A DNA stretch of 64,000 bases, taken from contig NZ_JABTTE010000001.1 of NCBI RefSeq assembly GCF_013303125.1, forward strand, positions 62,001 through 126,000, read 5' to 3'. The DNA comes from Calidifontibacillus erzurumensis (GTDB taxonomy: Bacteria > Bacillota > Bacilli > Bacillales > Bacillaceae_J). The stretch's first letter is position 1, and every line of letters starts with the position of its first letter. Both the position numbers and the translations under genes were made by a program. Under the pieces are notes generated by a model that did not search any database, was not told the origin of the DNA, and worked only from the letters and a program-made list of their open reading frames with translations. Positions 7,617 to 16,415 of this stretch are shown one piece after another.

Positions 7617-8481
7617 TAACGGAGAAGAAAATAGCAAAAACAACCAAACCGGTTCAGAACAAAATGACCAAGAAGAAATGATTACATATCAGTCGGAAAA
7701 TGGTCCTGTGGAAGTTCCGGCAAATCCGAAGCGGGTGATTGTAATAGGATCTTTTACCGGGAATGTGCTTGCATTAGATGTTCCTGTCGTTGGAGTTGAT
7801 CCTTGGGCAAAAATGAATCCTCGTTTTAACCTAGAAGGTGTAGAGGAAGTAACAGATGAAAATTTGGAAAAAATTCTTGAACTTGAGCCTGATTTAATTA
7901 TTGGTCTTTCTACAATGAAAAATGTAGATAAATTAAAAGAAATAGCTCCTGTTGTTACATATACATATGGAAAACTCGATTATTTAACACAACACTTAGA
8001 AATCGGAAAATTATTGAATAAAGAAGCAGAAGCAAAAGCATGGATTGATGATTTCAAAAAACGGGCCCAAGAAGCTGGGGAAAAAATTAAAGAAAAAATT
8101 GGAGAAGATGCCACAGTTACTGTTGTTGAACATTTTGATAAAGAGCTTTATGTTTTTGGAGACAACTGGGGACGGGGAACGGAAATTCTTTATCAAGAAA
8201 TGAAGTTGAATATGCCTGAAAAAGTCAAGGAAACAGCGTTAAAACAAGGGTACTATACAATATCTTTAGAAGTCCTCCCTGAATTTGTTGGGGATTATCT
8301 AATTATTAGTAAGGAAGAAGGAAAGGAAACTTCTTTTATGGATTCAGAAACTTATAAAAATATTCCTGCAGTGAAAAACAATCGAGTATTTGTTGCAAAT
8401 TCGAAAGAGTTTTATTTCAATGATCCAATTACATTGGAATATCAATTAGATTTCTTCATAAATTCTTTTCTAGGAAATTAA
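7555..8481 (+). CDS. Ferric siderophore-binding lipoprotein (FhuD/FecB type)
   Basis: A 308-residue class III binding protein. Lipobox LAAC with Cys 19, then a short polar linker, then two lobes with the family phrases NPKRVIVIGSF, VPVVGVDPWA and LELEPDLIIGLS. The lipid-anchored protein catches a ferric siderophore outside the membrane and hands it to the FecCD permeases. The VVGVDPWAKMNPRF segment resembles FhuD-type hydroxamate binders of Bacillus rather than catecholate binders, but the ligand remains inferred. AAAGGAGAGG precedes ATG 7555, inside the end of the ATPase gene. Confidence 0.88.
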   Translation: MKKLLMPFLLLLTIMLAACANNGEENSKNNQTGSEQNDQEEMITYQSENGPVEVPANPKRVIVIGSFTGNVLALDVPVVGVDPWAKMNPRFNLEGVEEVTDENLEKILELEPDLIIGLSTMKNVDKLKEIAPVVTYTYGKLDYLTQHLEIGKLLNKEAEAKAWIDDFKKRAQEAGEKIKEKIGEDATVTVVEHFDKELYVFGDNWGRGTEILYQEMKLNMPEKVKETALKQGYYTISLEVLPEFVGDYLIISKEEGKETSFMDSETYKNIPAVKNNRVFVANSKEFYFNDPITLEYQLDFFINSFLGN

Positions 8482-8512
8482 TAGTTTACAAAAGAAAATG
8501 AGATGATTTGTT

Positions 8513-9520
8513 ATGATAAATAAAATGCATTCTTTGCCATTTGTTTATAAATTTGTTTTGAGTTTTCTATTATTGTTAGCTGTCTTTTTTCTATCGATGG
8601 TTTTGGGTGCAGCCGAGACTAGTTTGAAAGAAGTATGGCTAGCACTAACTTCAAAAGTAAAAACAGATACGATTATTATGATTAGAGAAATTCGTTTGCC
8701 CCGAGAAATCGGGGCGATGTTTGTTGGTGCAGGACTTTCAATCGCTGGTGCCATAATGCAAGGTGTAACAAGAAATCCCCTTGCAGACCCAAGCTTGCTC
8801 GGGTTAACGGCTGGTGCCAATGCGGCTTTAGCACTAACAATTGCACTTGTCCCTGCGGCCAATTACTTTGTCATAATGATTGCGTGTTTCCTCGGTGCCG
8901 CTGTTGGTACCATTATGGTTGTAGGTATTGGTGCTGCCAAAAAAGGAGGTTTTTCTCCACTAAGAATCGTTCTGGCAGGTGCTGCTGTATCGGCTTTTCT
9001 TTATGCGATCGCAGATGGCATCCGCATTTATTTTAAAATTTCTAAAGAAGTTTCGATGTGGAGCGCTGGCGGTGTGATCGGAACTACATGGGATCAGCTG
9101 CAAGTGATTGTTCCATTTATTTTTGGTGGTATTATTTTATCACTTGTTTATTCAAAACAACTTACGATTCTTAGCTTAAATGAAGATCTAGCCATTGGAT
9201 TAGGGCAAAAAGTTACTCAAGTAAAATTGATCTTATTTATTATTGTGATTATGCTTGCAGGTGCTTCCGTTGCGTTAGTAGGAAACCTTGCTTTTATTGG
9301 ATTAATGATTCCACATATTGTAAGGGCATTAGTTGGAACGGATTACCGTTATATTTTACCGATGTGCGCAACTATTGGAGCTACCTTTATGCTTTTGGCA
9401 GACTTGCTTGGTCGTACTATAAATGCACCGTTTGAAACACCGGTGCCGGCAATTGTTGCAATGATAGGCTTGCCTTTCTTCCTTATTATCGTCCGTAAAG
9501 GAGGGAGGGTTTTTTCATGA
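8513..9520 (+). CDS. FecCD-type siderophore permease, first subunit
   Basis: A 335-residue polytopic membrane protein with about nine to ten helices. The family phrases REIRLPREIGAMFVGAGLS, IMQGVTRNPLADPSLLG, VGNLAFIGLMIPHIVR and ETPVPAIVAMIG mark a BtuC/FecCD permease. The segment GLMIPHIVRALVG is the cytoplasmic coupling region that touches the ATPase. It overlaps the second permease gene by four bases, which suggests translational coupling. The ribosome site before ATG 8513 is weak, and ATG 8525 is a possible alternative start. Confidence 0.9.
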   Translation: MINKMHSLPFVYKFVLSFLLLLAVFFLSMVLGAAETSLKEVWLALTSKVKTDTIIMIREIRLPREIGAMFVGAGLSIAGAIMQGVTRNPLADPSLLGLTAGANAALALTIALVPAANYFVIMIACFLGAAVGTIMVVGIGAAKKGGFSPLRIVLAGAAVSAFLYAIADGIRIYFKISKEVSMWSAGGVIGTTWDQLQVIVPFIFGGIILSLVYSKQLTILSLNEDLAIGLGQKVTQVKLILFIIVIMLAGASVALVGNLAFIGLMIPHIVRALVGTDYRYILPMCATIGATFMLLADLLGRTINAPFETPVPAIVAMIGLPFFLIIVRKGGRVFS

Positions 9521-10524
9521 TACATCCGAGTGTAGTCAAAAAACAGCGCTTATACATGATCATTCTTATTATTTTGATCGTGGCAACGACTATCATCAGT
9601 ATGGGTTTGGGCTATACTTCTCTTTCCTACAACAGGTTGATCCCGATCCTTTTAGGGGAAGGGACTTTTAAAGAGGAGTTTGTTTTATATTCTATTCGAT
9701 TGCCACGTATTTGCATTACTCTTTTGGCTGGTATGGCACTGGCTGTATCAGGTGCTATTTTACAAGGGATTACACGAAATGATCTTGCTGACCCGGGGAT
9801 GATCGGATTAAATTCTGGAGCAGGTGTAGCGATTTCCATTTTCTTTTTATATTTTCCGATTGATGTGGGTTCATTTATTTATATGCTCCCAGTTGTTGCC
9901 TTTTTAGGAGCGCTTGTTGCGGCCCTATTAATCTATTTGTTTTCCTACACGAAAGGCAGCGGTGTTCAACCGGTAAGATTGGTTTTAATAGGTGTCGGTT
10001 TTTCAATGGCGTTAGCCGGAACAATGATCGTTTTAATTTCTTCTTCAGAACCTCAAAAAGTTGATTTTATTGCGAAATGGTTAGCAGGAACAATTTGGGG
10101 TACAGATTGGCCTTTTATTTTAGCCCTATTGCCGTGGTTAATTATTCTTCTTCCATTTACAATATATAAAGCAAATCGGTTGGATTTGCTGAATTTAAGC
10201 GAACCAACCGCCATCGGTGTCGGTGTAGCAATTGAAAGAGAGAGGCTCGTCCTTTTATTAACGGCGGTTGCGCTAGCGGCAGCTGCAGTATCAGTAACAG
10301 GTGCAATCGCTTTTATCGGATTACTGGCTCCTCATATCGCTAAAGCATTAGTAGGTCCTAGACACCGCCTTTTTATTCCAATCGCTATTCTGATCGGTGG
10401 GTGGCTGTTATTGCTTGCCGATACAATTGGACGAAATTTAGCTGACCCTGAGGGAATAGCAGCAGGAATTATGACCGCATTAATTGGTGCACCGTATTTT
10501 ATTTACTTGTTATTAAAAAATTAG
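9517..10524 (+). CDS. FecCD-type siderophore permease, second subunit
   Basis: A 335-residue polytopic permease, homologous to the one before it. Diagnostic stretches are SIRLPRICITLLAGMALAV, ILQGITRNDLADPGMIG, GLLAPHIAKALVG and a C-terminal IGAPYFIYLLLK. It should form the heterodimeric pore with the first subunit. The ATG sits in an ATGA overlap with the preceding stop and has the strong site AAAGGAGGGAGG. The operon ends at a perfect 10-bp hairpin shared with the converging MFS gene. Confidence 0.9.
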   Translation: MIHPSVVKKQRLYMIILIILIVATTIISMGLGYTSLSYNRLIPILLGEGTFKEEFVLYSIRLPRICITLLAGMALAVSGAILQGITRNDLADPGMIGLNSGAGVAISIFFLYFPIDVGSFIYMLPVVAFLGALVAALLIYLFSYTKGSGVQPVRLVLIGVGFSMALAGTMIVLISSSEPQKVDFIAKWLAGTIWGTDWPFILALLPWLIILLPFTIYKANRLDLLNLSEPTAIGVGVAIERERLVLLLTAVALAAAAVSVTGAIAFIGLLAPHIAKALVGPRHRLFIPIAILIGGWLLLLADTIGRNLADPEGIAAGIMTALIGAPYFIYLLLKN

Positions 10525-10536
10525 GTAGAAAAAAAT

Positions 10537-10586
10537 TGCAAAGAGGGTATTTGTATTTTCTGCATCCTCTTTGCATTTTTTATTTT
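10537..10586. terminator. Bidirectional terminator between permease and MFS genes
   Basis: TGCAAAGAGG and CCTCTTTGCA form a perfect 10-bp stem with T runs on both sides, serving the converging genes. Confidence 0.92.
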
Positions 10587-11800
10587 TCGATTTTACTTTT
10601 TGTAAGGATGCCCGTAAAGGCGAGAAGTATTAAAAGCGATGATGAAATAATAAATGCAGGAAGAACTCCAAAGACTGTGGAAAGCCAACCTCCGAGCAAA
10701 GGACCTAAAATAGTTGCTGTAGTTGCAATACTATGAATGACTCCAAATACACGGCCTGTCATATAGACTGGTGTTTCTATTTGAACCGATGCATAATAAG
10801 GGACAAATATTAAATTTGTAGAAAATCCTGCTAAAAAACCTAGGATTGGCATCCAAACAATCGATAAGTGCGTATTCAAAAATGTAAATAATGCCATCGA
10901 ACCAAAACTTGCCCCTAATCCTAAAAAGCCAATAATCATTAAAGGAAGACTACTGTAATCGGTTTTTTTCGTTAAGAGTAGGCCAGAGAAAAACATTCCG
11001 ATACCAGAGCCGGTTACTAAGTATCCAAAAAGATCAGGTGATGCATCAGGTAGTTCCCTTATTAAAACAATCAGTTGTGAATCTGCAAGTTGTATAAGCA
11101 ATAAACTTGTGCCTAAAAATACCATACCGATAAATAGAAACTTATTAGTTTTCATATAAGAAAATCCGATGGAAAAATCAGTTCGAAATGATGTTTTTAT
11201 ATTCTTTTCTACATGATTTTTTCCCAGAGGGGAACGGACAGTAGTAGGTAATAACAAGAGTAATATCGCCGAGATAACAAAGGTGAGCGAGTCAATATAA
11301 AAAACAGGCTTAGTTCCAAATGCAGCTACAAATATTCCACTAAGCAAAGGACCTAACACTTTCGTGCATGAATCGATGATCGATGAAATTGACATGGCAC
11401 TTTTCATTTCATGATCAGAAACTATTTGTTTTAATTGACCGTTTTTGGCAGGAATAAAAACGGAAGAAAATGAACCGATTGCAAACAAACATATATATAC
11501 AATCCAAATTGTATGAGCATTGGCTAATAGAAGGATTAGTCCGGCACGAAACATATCAGATAGTACCATTAATGTTTTTCTATTAAACCGATCTGCTGCT
11601 ATTCCAGAGATAGGGCCAAAAAGTGCCATCGGTGCAGCCAAGCATAAAAATAGCATTGATACTTCCAATGGTGAAGCATTCCATTTTAAGCCTGCAAGTG
11701 TAACTACCGCCACTAAACTTAACCAATCACCTATGCTGGAAATCATCTGAGCGAGCATGAGTTTTACAAAACCTTTATTTTTCAGTAATCTTTTTATCAC
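10580..11800 (-). CDS. MFS transporter, 12-helix exporter type
   Basis: A protein of about 406 residues with twelve membrane helices and the MFS loop motif GIAADRFNRK between helices 2 and 3. Phrases such as MISSIGDWLSLVA at the start and PAKNGQLKQIVSD are typical of the MFS_3 group, which includes enterobactin exporter EntS and many drug exporters. Its place between two siderophore uptake operons makes a siderophore exporter tempting, but no siderophore synthesis genes are visible, so export of another compound is equally possible. The start is uncertain: GTG 11800 follows GTGTGGGA, while TTG 11821 has no ribosome site. No convincing Fur box is seen before it. Confidence 0.8.
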   Translation of the reverse strand: MIKRLLKNKGFVKLMLAQMISSIGDWLSLVAVVTLAGLKWNASPLEVSMLFLCLAAPMALFGPISGIAADRFNRKTLMVLSDMFRAGLILLLANAHTIWIVYICLFAIGSFSSVFIPAKNGQLKQIVSDHEMKSAMSISSIIDSCTKVLGPLLSGIFVAAFGTKPVFYIDSLTFVISAILLLLLPTTVRSPLGKNHVEKNIKTSFRTDFSIGFSYMKTNKFLFIGMVFLGTSLLLIQLADSQLIVLIRELPDASPDLFGYLVTGSGIGMFFSGLLLTKKTDYSSLPLMIIGFLGLGASFGSMALFTFLNTHLSIVWMPILGFLAGFSTNLIFVPYYASVQIETPVYMTGRVFGVIHSIATTATILGPLLGGWLSTVFGVLPAFIISSSLLILLAFTGILTKSKIEK

Positions 11801-11821
11801 CTTTTTCCCACACTTTCTCAA

Positions 11822-12240
11822 TGCAAATTAATATTATAAAGATTCATTTTCGTTTAGCTTATGAAAAAATCTCTGTCGGATATTATACTTGAGGAAATCT
11901 TCAATGACTATTAAAGTGCTCATTACATAATTTAACTAGATAACATACATGAACGATGTATTTTGAGCTTGTTAATTAGATTGTCAATTATTCTTGTAAG
12001 GGCATTTAAGTTTTTTACGTGCAAAAACATACTATGATCCATTTCTGAATAAGATTTAAATGTCCGAAACAGTGGCGGGATCGGACAGAAAGAAAGATGC
12101 CCATCATTGGTGATTCTCAAAATAGTGAGGTTTAGTTCACACACGAATTCATTGAAAAATAACTTTAGGATTTGATGTAAAGGCATCATAAATTCAAAAG
12201 GAAGAGAGTGTGAGAAAAATGAATGATATTTCCATTTTTA
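11822..12240. other. Gap between MFS gene and yclN promoter; no convincing gene
   Basis: A TATAAT at about 11836 on the minus strand may serve the MFS gene. The longest frame (11932-12189, minus, 85 residues) lacks a ribosome site and matches no family I know. Base composition is A/T-rich like other spacers. Confidence 0.5.
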
Positions 12241-12290
12241 TTGACATTGATTCTCATTCTTGTTAATATTTTAAATGATAATGAATTGCT
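12241..12290 (+). promoter_or_regulatory. Promoter with Fur-like elements before the yclNOP operon
   Basis: TTGACA (12241-12246) and TAATAT (12264-12269) are 17 bases apart. TTGATTCTCATTCTT fills the spacer and AAATGATAATGAATTGC follows the −10. Both resemble Fur half-sites. Confidence 0.75.
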
Positions 12291-12333
12291 TTACCAATTA
12301 AAAAATACATAAACATAGTTATGAGGGTTACAG

Positions 12334-13287
12334 ATGAGATTATGGGTGTTGATCATTTCTGCTATCATCCTGTCATTTATTTCATTGTTTATCGGAGCGA
12401 TCGACATTAAGCCAACAGATTTGCTTGACTTTGAATCTGATAAAGTACAAATCTTCTTAATTAGCCGTGTTCCCCGGTTAATCGCTATTATTCTGGCAGG
12501 AGCAGGTATGAGTATTGCAGGTTTAATCATGCAGTCTTTAAGTCGGAATAAATTCGTTTCGCCAACGACTGCAGGTACATTAGATGCTGCAAAACTTGGC
12601 ATTTTAATTTCGATGTTATTTTTTTCTCAAGCAACTTATATGCAGCAAATTATTTTTTGTTTCGTTTTTGCATTAATTGGAACTTTGTTGTTCATGCAAA
12701 TTTTAGATCGCATTAAATTTAAAGATGTCATTTTTGTTCCTTTAATTGGGATTATGTATGGGAACATTTTATCAGCAATAACAACGTTTCTTGGATATGA
12801 AACAGATCTCTTGCAAAATGTCCAAACATGGTTAATGGGAAGTTTTACATTAATTATTGCTGGCCGTTATGAGTTGCTTTATGTAAGTATTCCAGCTGTA
12901 ATTATCGCTTATTTATTTGCGAGTAAGTTTACAGTTGCAGGAATGGGGGAAGATTTCTCTAAAAACTTAGGATTAAGTTATAAGTTTGTATTAAATACTG
13001 GTCTAATTCTTGTAGCTATCATTTCAACAACAGTTGTATTAACCGTTGGTGTGATTCCGTTTTTAGGGTTAATTGTCCCGAATATTGTTTCACTCTATTT
13101 AGGGGATCATTTACAAAAGACAATCCCTCATACTGCGGCATTAGGTGTCGTCTTTCTATTAATCTGCGATATTTTAGGAAGAGTCCTTATCCATCCTTAT
13201 GAAATACCAGTTAATATTACGGTCGCGGTCATTGGCAGTGCGATCTTCTTAACGATGTTATTTAGGGGGAGAGCATATGCAAAATAA
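12334..13287 (+). CDS. yclN: Petrobactin-type siderophore permease YclN
   Basis: A 317-residue FecCD permease. It is closest to B. subtilis YclN in length and in diagnostic stretches such as SRVPRLIAIILAGAGMSIAG, RNKFVSPTTAGT, KFTVAGMGEDFS and FLGLIVPNIVSLYLGD. YclNOPQ imports ferric petrobactin and its photoproduct across the cytoplasmic membrane. The 11-base overlap with the next permease and the gene order N-O-P-Q match B. subtilis. GAGGG lies before ATG 12334. Family call is firm; substrate is by orthology. Confidence 0.9.
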   Translation: MRLWVLIISAIILSFISLFIGAIDIKPTDLLDFESDKVQIFLISRVPRLIAIILAGAGMSIAGLIMQSLSRNKFVSPTTAGTLDAAKLGILISMLFFSQATYMQQIIFCFVFALIGTLLFMQILDRIKFKDVIFVPLIGIMYGNILSAITTFLGYETDLLQNVQTWLMGSFTLIIAGRYELLYVSIPAVIIAYLFASKFTVAGMGEDFSKNLGLSYKFVLNTGLILVAIISTTVVLTVGVIPFLGLIVPNIVSLYLGDHLQKTIPHTAALGVVFLLICDILGRVLIHPYEIPVNITVAVIGSAIFLTMLFRGRAYAK

Positions 13288-14230
13288 AGGAAAACTTGCC
13301 ATACTCGCGGCTCTTTCAATCATTTGCGTTTTGTTATACTGCTTTTATGATATTAAGGGTGGATTTGACTATGCTTTTCCTAAACGAGTAATTAAAGTTT
13401 CCGCGATGGTTGTAACAGGTATAGCTATCGCTTATTCAACGGTTGTGTTTCAAACGATCACGCAAAATCGAATTTTAACACCATCCGTTATGGGTCTAGA
13501 CTCGATGTATGAAGTAGTGCAAACGCTCATTTACTTTTTTGCCGGGTCTATGTCTGTTTGGGTGTTAAATAAATATTTAAACTTTGGAATTGCTTTAGTT
13601 GCAATGGTTTTGTTTGCGCTTCTTTTGTATCGTTTCTTATTTCGAGCAGATAAGCACCCTATTTATTTGCTGCTTTTAATCGGTATGATATTAGGAGCGC
13701 TATTAGGTAGTTTTGTGACGTTTTTACAAGTATTAATTGATCCAATCGAATATTTAAGTTTGCAAAGCCGTTTATTTGCAAGTTTTACTAATGTGAAAGC
13801 AGAGTTATTGTATATTTCTATCTTTATTTTGTTTATATCGTTCCTATATGGATTCCGTATAATGGATCGTCTCGATGTCATGTCGCTTGGAAGAGAAAAT
13901 GCAATCAACCTTGGTGTAAATTATGACCGAATGGTTTTGAATATTTTAATTCTTTCATCGGTATTAATTGCAACATCAACAGCACTTGTTGGGCCGATAA
14001 CATTTTTTGGTTTAATTGTCGCAAATATTTCATACCAATTTTTGGTTACCTATAAACATTCTGTTTTAATATTGGGAGCAAGTTTGCTAAGTATTATTGC
14101 ACTTGTTGGTGGACAATTTCTCGTTGAGCATATTTTTGAATTGCGTACAACATTAAGTGTCATCATTAACTTTATTGGCGGCATTTACTTTATTTACTTA
14201 CTATTAAAGGAAAGTAGGGCTGCGGGATGA
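13277..14230 (+). CDS. yclO: Petrobactin-type siderophore permease YclO
   Basis: A 317-residue FecCD permease, partner of YclN. Recognisable stretches are VVFQTITQNRILTPSVMG, LDVMSLGRENAINLGVNYD and GPITFFGLIVANISYQF. It has about nine to ten helices. AGGGGG lies a few bases before ATG 13277, inside the end of yclN, and the stop overlaps the ATP-binding gene by four bases. Confidence 0.9.
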   Translation: MQNKGKLAILAALSIICVLLYCFYDIKGGFDYAFPKRVIKVSAMVVTGIAIAYSTVVFQTITQNRILTPSVMGLDSMYEVVQTLIYFFAGSMSVWVLNKYLNFGIALVAMVLFALLLYRFLFRADKHPIYLLLLIGMILGALLGSFVTFLQVLIDPIEYLSLQSRLFASFTNVKAELLYISIFILFISFLYGFRIMDRLDVMSLGRENAINLGVNYDRMVLNILILSSVLIATSTALVGPITFFGLIVANISYQFLVTYKHSVLILGASLLSIIALVGGQFLVEHIFELRTTLSVIINFIGGIYFIYLLLKESRAAG

Positions 14231-15003
14231 TTGAAATTAAAAATTTGACAAAACGATTTGGAAAAAAGCCGGTTGTAGAAGATGTAACGGTAACAATTAA
14301 GCCTAGGACAATTACATCTTTTATTGGGCCAAATGGTGCCGGTAAATCAACACTTCTATCAATGGTAAGCCGTTTATTAGATGCGGATACTGGGGAAGTG
14401 CTCCTTGATAAAAATAATGTAAAAAAGTGGAAATCATCTGAGTTTGCAAAACGAGTATCTATATTGAAACAAACAAACTTTATTAATGTGCGCTTGACGG
14501 TGAGGGAACTAGTTGCCTTTGGACGATATCCGTATTCAAAAGGGCGTTTAAATGATGTAGATGAAAAATTTATTAACCAAGCTCTCGAATATATGAACTT
14601 AACCGATATTCAAGATCGCTTTTTAGATGAATTGTCTGGCGGTCAAAAACAACGGGCGTTTATAGCAATGGTTATTGCACAAGATACAGACTATATACTT
14701 TTGGATGAACCTTTAAACAATCTAGATATGAAACACTCTGTTCAAATAATGAAAATTTTACGCAAACTTGTGGATGATCTCGGTAAAACCGTCATTATCG
14801 TTTTGCATGATATTAACTTCGCTTCCGTATACTCGGATCGAATTGTTGCATTAAAGAATGGAAGACTTGTAAAAGACGGGCCGACTCATGAAATTATCAA
14901 TTCTGAGACGTTACGGGAAATTTATGATATGGATATTCCTATAAGAGAGCAAGATGGATGTCGGATTTGTGTATATTTTCATTCAAATTCAATAGCATAT
15001 TAA
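14227..15003 (+). CDS. yclP: Petrobactin-type siderophore ABC ATPase YclP
   Basis: A 258-residue ATPase, similar in length to B. subtilis YclP (about 252). Walker A GPNGAGKST, signature LSGGQKQRAFIAM, Walker B YILLDEP and switch VLHDINFA are all intact; NNLDMKHSVQIMK after Walker B is characteristic of this subgroup. The C-terminal tail DGCRICVYFHSN matches the YclP ending. A terminator and a separate Fur promoter split it from yclQ, so the binding protein may be made in excess over the membrane parts. Confidence 0.92.
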   Translation: MIEIKNLTKRFGKKPVVEDVTVTIKPRTITSFIGPNGAGKSTLLSMVSRLLDADTGEVLLDKNNVKKWKSSEFAKRVSILKQTNFINVRLTVRELVAFGRYPYSKGRLNDVDEKFINQALEYMNLTDIQDRFLDELSGGQKQRAFIAMVIAQDTDYILLDEPLNNLDMKHSVQIMKILRKLVDDLGKTVIIVLHDINFASVYSDRIVALKNGRLVKDGPTHEIINSETLREIYDMDIPIREQDGCRICVYFHSNSIAY

Positions 15004-15006
15004 TTC

Positions 15007-15044
15007 AGGTTGCCTAGAGTCAAATTTCTCTAGGTAACCTTTTT
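15007..15044 (+). terminator. Terminator after yclP
   Basis: AGGTTGCCTAGAG pairs with CTCTAGGTAACCT (one mismatch), followed by five T. Confidence 0.85.
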
Positions 15045-15085
15045 GGTAAAAATAGAAATAAATATAAAATTTTTCAATTTCTATA

Positions 15086-15131
15086 TTGACCTTATTAAAA
15101 TACTGTTTTAAAATGATAATCGTTATCAATG
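15086..15131 (+). promoter_or_regulatory. Promoter with Fur box before yclQ
   Basis: TTGACC (15086-15091) and TAAAAT (15109-15114) are 17 bases apart. A near-perfect Fur palindrome, AATGATAATCGTTATCAAT, covers 15112-15130, and GATAATGAAATTCATT follows at once, giving overlapping operators. Confidence 0.88.
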
Positions 15132-15185
15132 ATAATGAAATTCATTGTCATAAAAATATTTTTACATAAGGAGTGCAAGATCATC

Positions 15186-16214
15186 ATGAAAAAGTGGAGA
15201 AACTTTTATGCAGTCTTCGCAATCGCGTTAGCATTACTACTTGCAGGTTGCGGGTCTGCAAAAGAAGTTAACAATGAAGCGGCGGAAACGGAGGAAAAAG
15301 AAGTTGAAACAACTTCTAATGCACAAGATTCTACATATCCGATGACTGTATCGCCAACAATTGCTTCAACTGAAACTGAAGAGGCTGGTCAAGTTTTATT
15401 TGAAGATGTTACTTTTGAGTCAATGCCGAAAAAAATGGTAGTCTTTGATTATGGATTTTTAGATACGTTAGATGCTCTTGGTGTTGAAGGAGTAGTTGGT
15501 GTTCCAAAAGACTCGACCCTCCCTGCTCATCTTGAAAAATATGCTCATGATGAATATGTAAATGTCGGTTCTTTAAAAGAGCCTTTATTGGAAGACATCG
15601 CTGAAATCGGCCCTGACGTAATCTTTATTTCTGCACGTCAAGCGACTTTTTATGAACAATTAAAGGAAATTGCTCCTGTGCTATATATCGGAACATCTCA
15701 AGATGACTACTGGAATACATTCTTAGCTTCTGTAGACATTGCAGCCAAAATGTTTGGTAAAGAAGCTGAAGCAGATGAATATAAAGGAAAATTTGATGAA
15801 GCTTTAGAAAAAATAAACGCTTTAGCAAGTAATTATGAAACTTCTTTAGTTACTATGTATAATGAAGGTAAATTATCAGGGTTTGCAACAAATTCACGTT
15901 TTGGTTATGTGTATGATACTTATGGTTTTAAACCAGTTACAGAAGACATTGAAGCATCAACTCATGGTTCTAATTTCGGTTTTGAAGCCATTTTGAAATT
16001 TAATCCGCAAGTATTATTCGTCATTGACCGAACAGCTGCGGTAGGCGGTACGTCAAATATTCAAAAAGATTTAGAAAATGAAATTATTAAGAAAACAGAA
16101 GCTTACAAAAATAATAGAATCGTATATTTAGATGGTCCGCTATGGTATTTAAGCGGCGGTGGTCTACAATCTGAGCTTGCAAAGATTGAAGAAATCTTAG
16201 CTGAACTTAAATAG
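15186..16214 (+). CDS. yclQ: Petrobactin-type siderophore-binding lipoprotein YclQ
   Basis: A 342-residue lipoprotein with lipobox LLAGC, an acidic linker and a class III binding-protein fold. KKMVVFDYGFLDTLDALGVE, LLEDIAEIGPDVIFISARQ and the C-terminal GPLWYLSGGGLQS are hallmarks of the YclQ/FatB group, which binds ferric petrobactin. ATG 15186 follows AAGGAGTG; an in-frame start at 15129 would fuse extra residues to the signal peptide and overlap the Fur box, so it is rejected. Monocistronic, with its own Fur promoter and terminator. Confidence 0.9.
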   Translation: MKKWRNFYAVFAIALALLLAGCGSAKEVNNEAAETEEKEVETTSNAQDSTYPMTVSPTIASTETEEAGQVLFEDVTFESMPKKMVVFDYGFLDTLDALGVEGVVGVPKDSTLPAHLEKYAHDEYVNVGSLKEPLLEDIAEIGPDVIFISARQATFYEQLKEIAPVLYIGTSQDDYWNTFLASVDIAAKMFGKEAEADEYKGKFDEALEKINALASNYETSLVTMYNEGKLSGFATNSRFGYVYDTYGFKPVTEDIEASTHGSNFGFEAILKFNPQVLFVIDRTAAVGGTSNIQKDLENEIIKKTEAYKNNRIVYLDGPLWYLSGGGLQSELAKIEEILAELK

Positions 16215-16238
16215 TTGATCCCCCTTCATATAAATAAA

Positions 16239-16272
16239 ATGTCTGATCGGTTATGGTCAGACATTTTTTCAT
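16239..16272 (+). terminator. Terminator after yclQ
   Basis: AATGTCTGA and TCAGACATT form a perfect 9-bp stem followed by T residues. Confidence 0.9.
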
Positions 16273-16300
16273 TATTTATATAGTTTTATTTAAAAAAATA

Positions 16301-16379
16301 TTAAAAGTGTGATTTAGCTCACTTATAATGATAATCATTTTCATATATAATTTAATTGCTATTGATAATCATTATCAAA
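16301..16379 (+). promoter_or_regulatory. Promoter with two Fur boxes before the NitT/TauT-type operon
   Basis: TTAAAA (16301-16306) and a perfect TATAAT (16324-16329) are 17 bases apart. Fur-like boxes follow at 16327-16343 (ATGATAATCATTTTCAT) and 16362-16378 (TTGATAATCATTATCAA, a perfect palindrome). This is direct evidence that the operon belongs to the iron regulon. Confidence 0.9.
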
Positions 16380-16415
16380 ATATTAGAGAAAAATGATTGG
16401 CAGGAGGGAATGATT

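Noticed and set aside
10536-10736. 66-residue frame on the plus strand over the end of the MFS gene
   Set aside because: Antisense shadow of the MFS gene and includes the terminator hairpin.
11932-12189. 85-residue frame on the minus strand between the MFS gene and yclN
   Set aside because: No ribosome site, no family pattern and no neighbour link; likely a chance frame.
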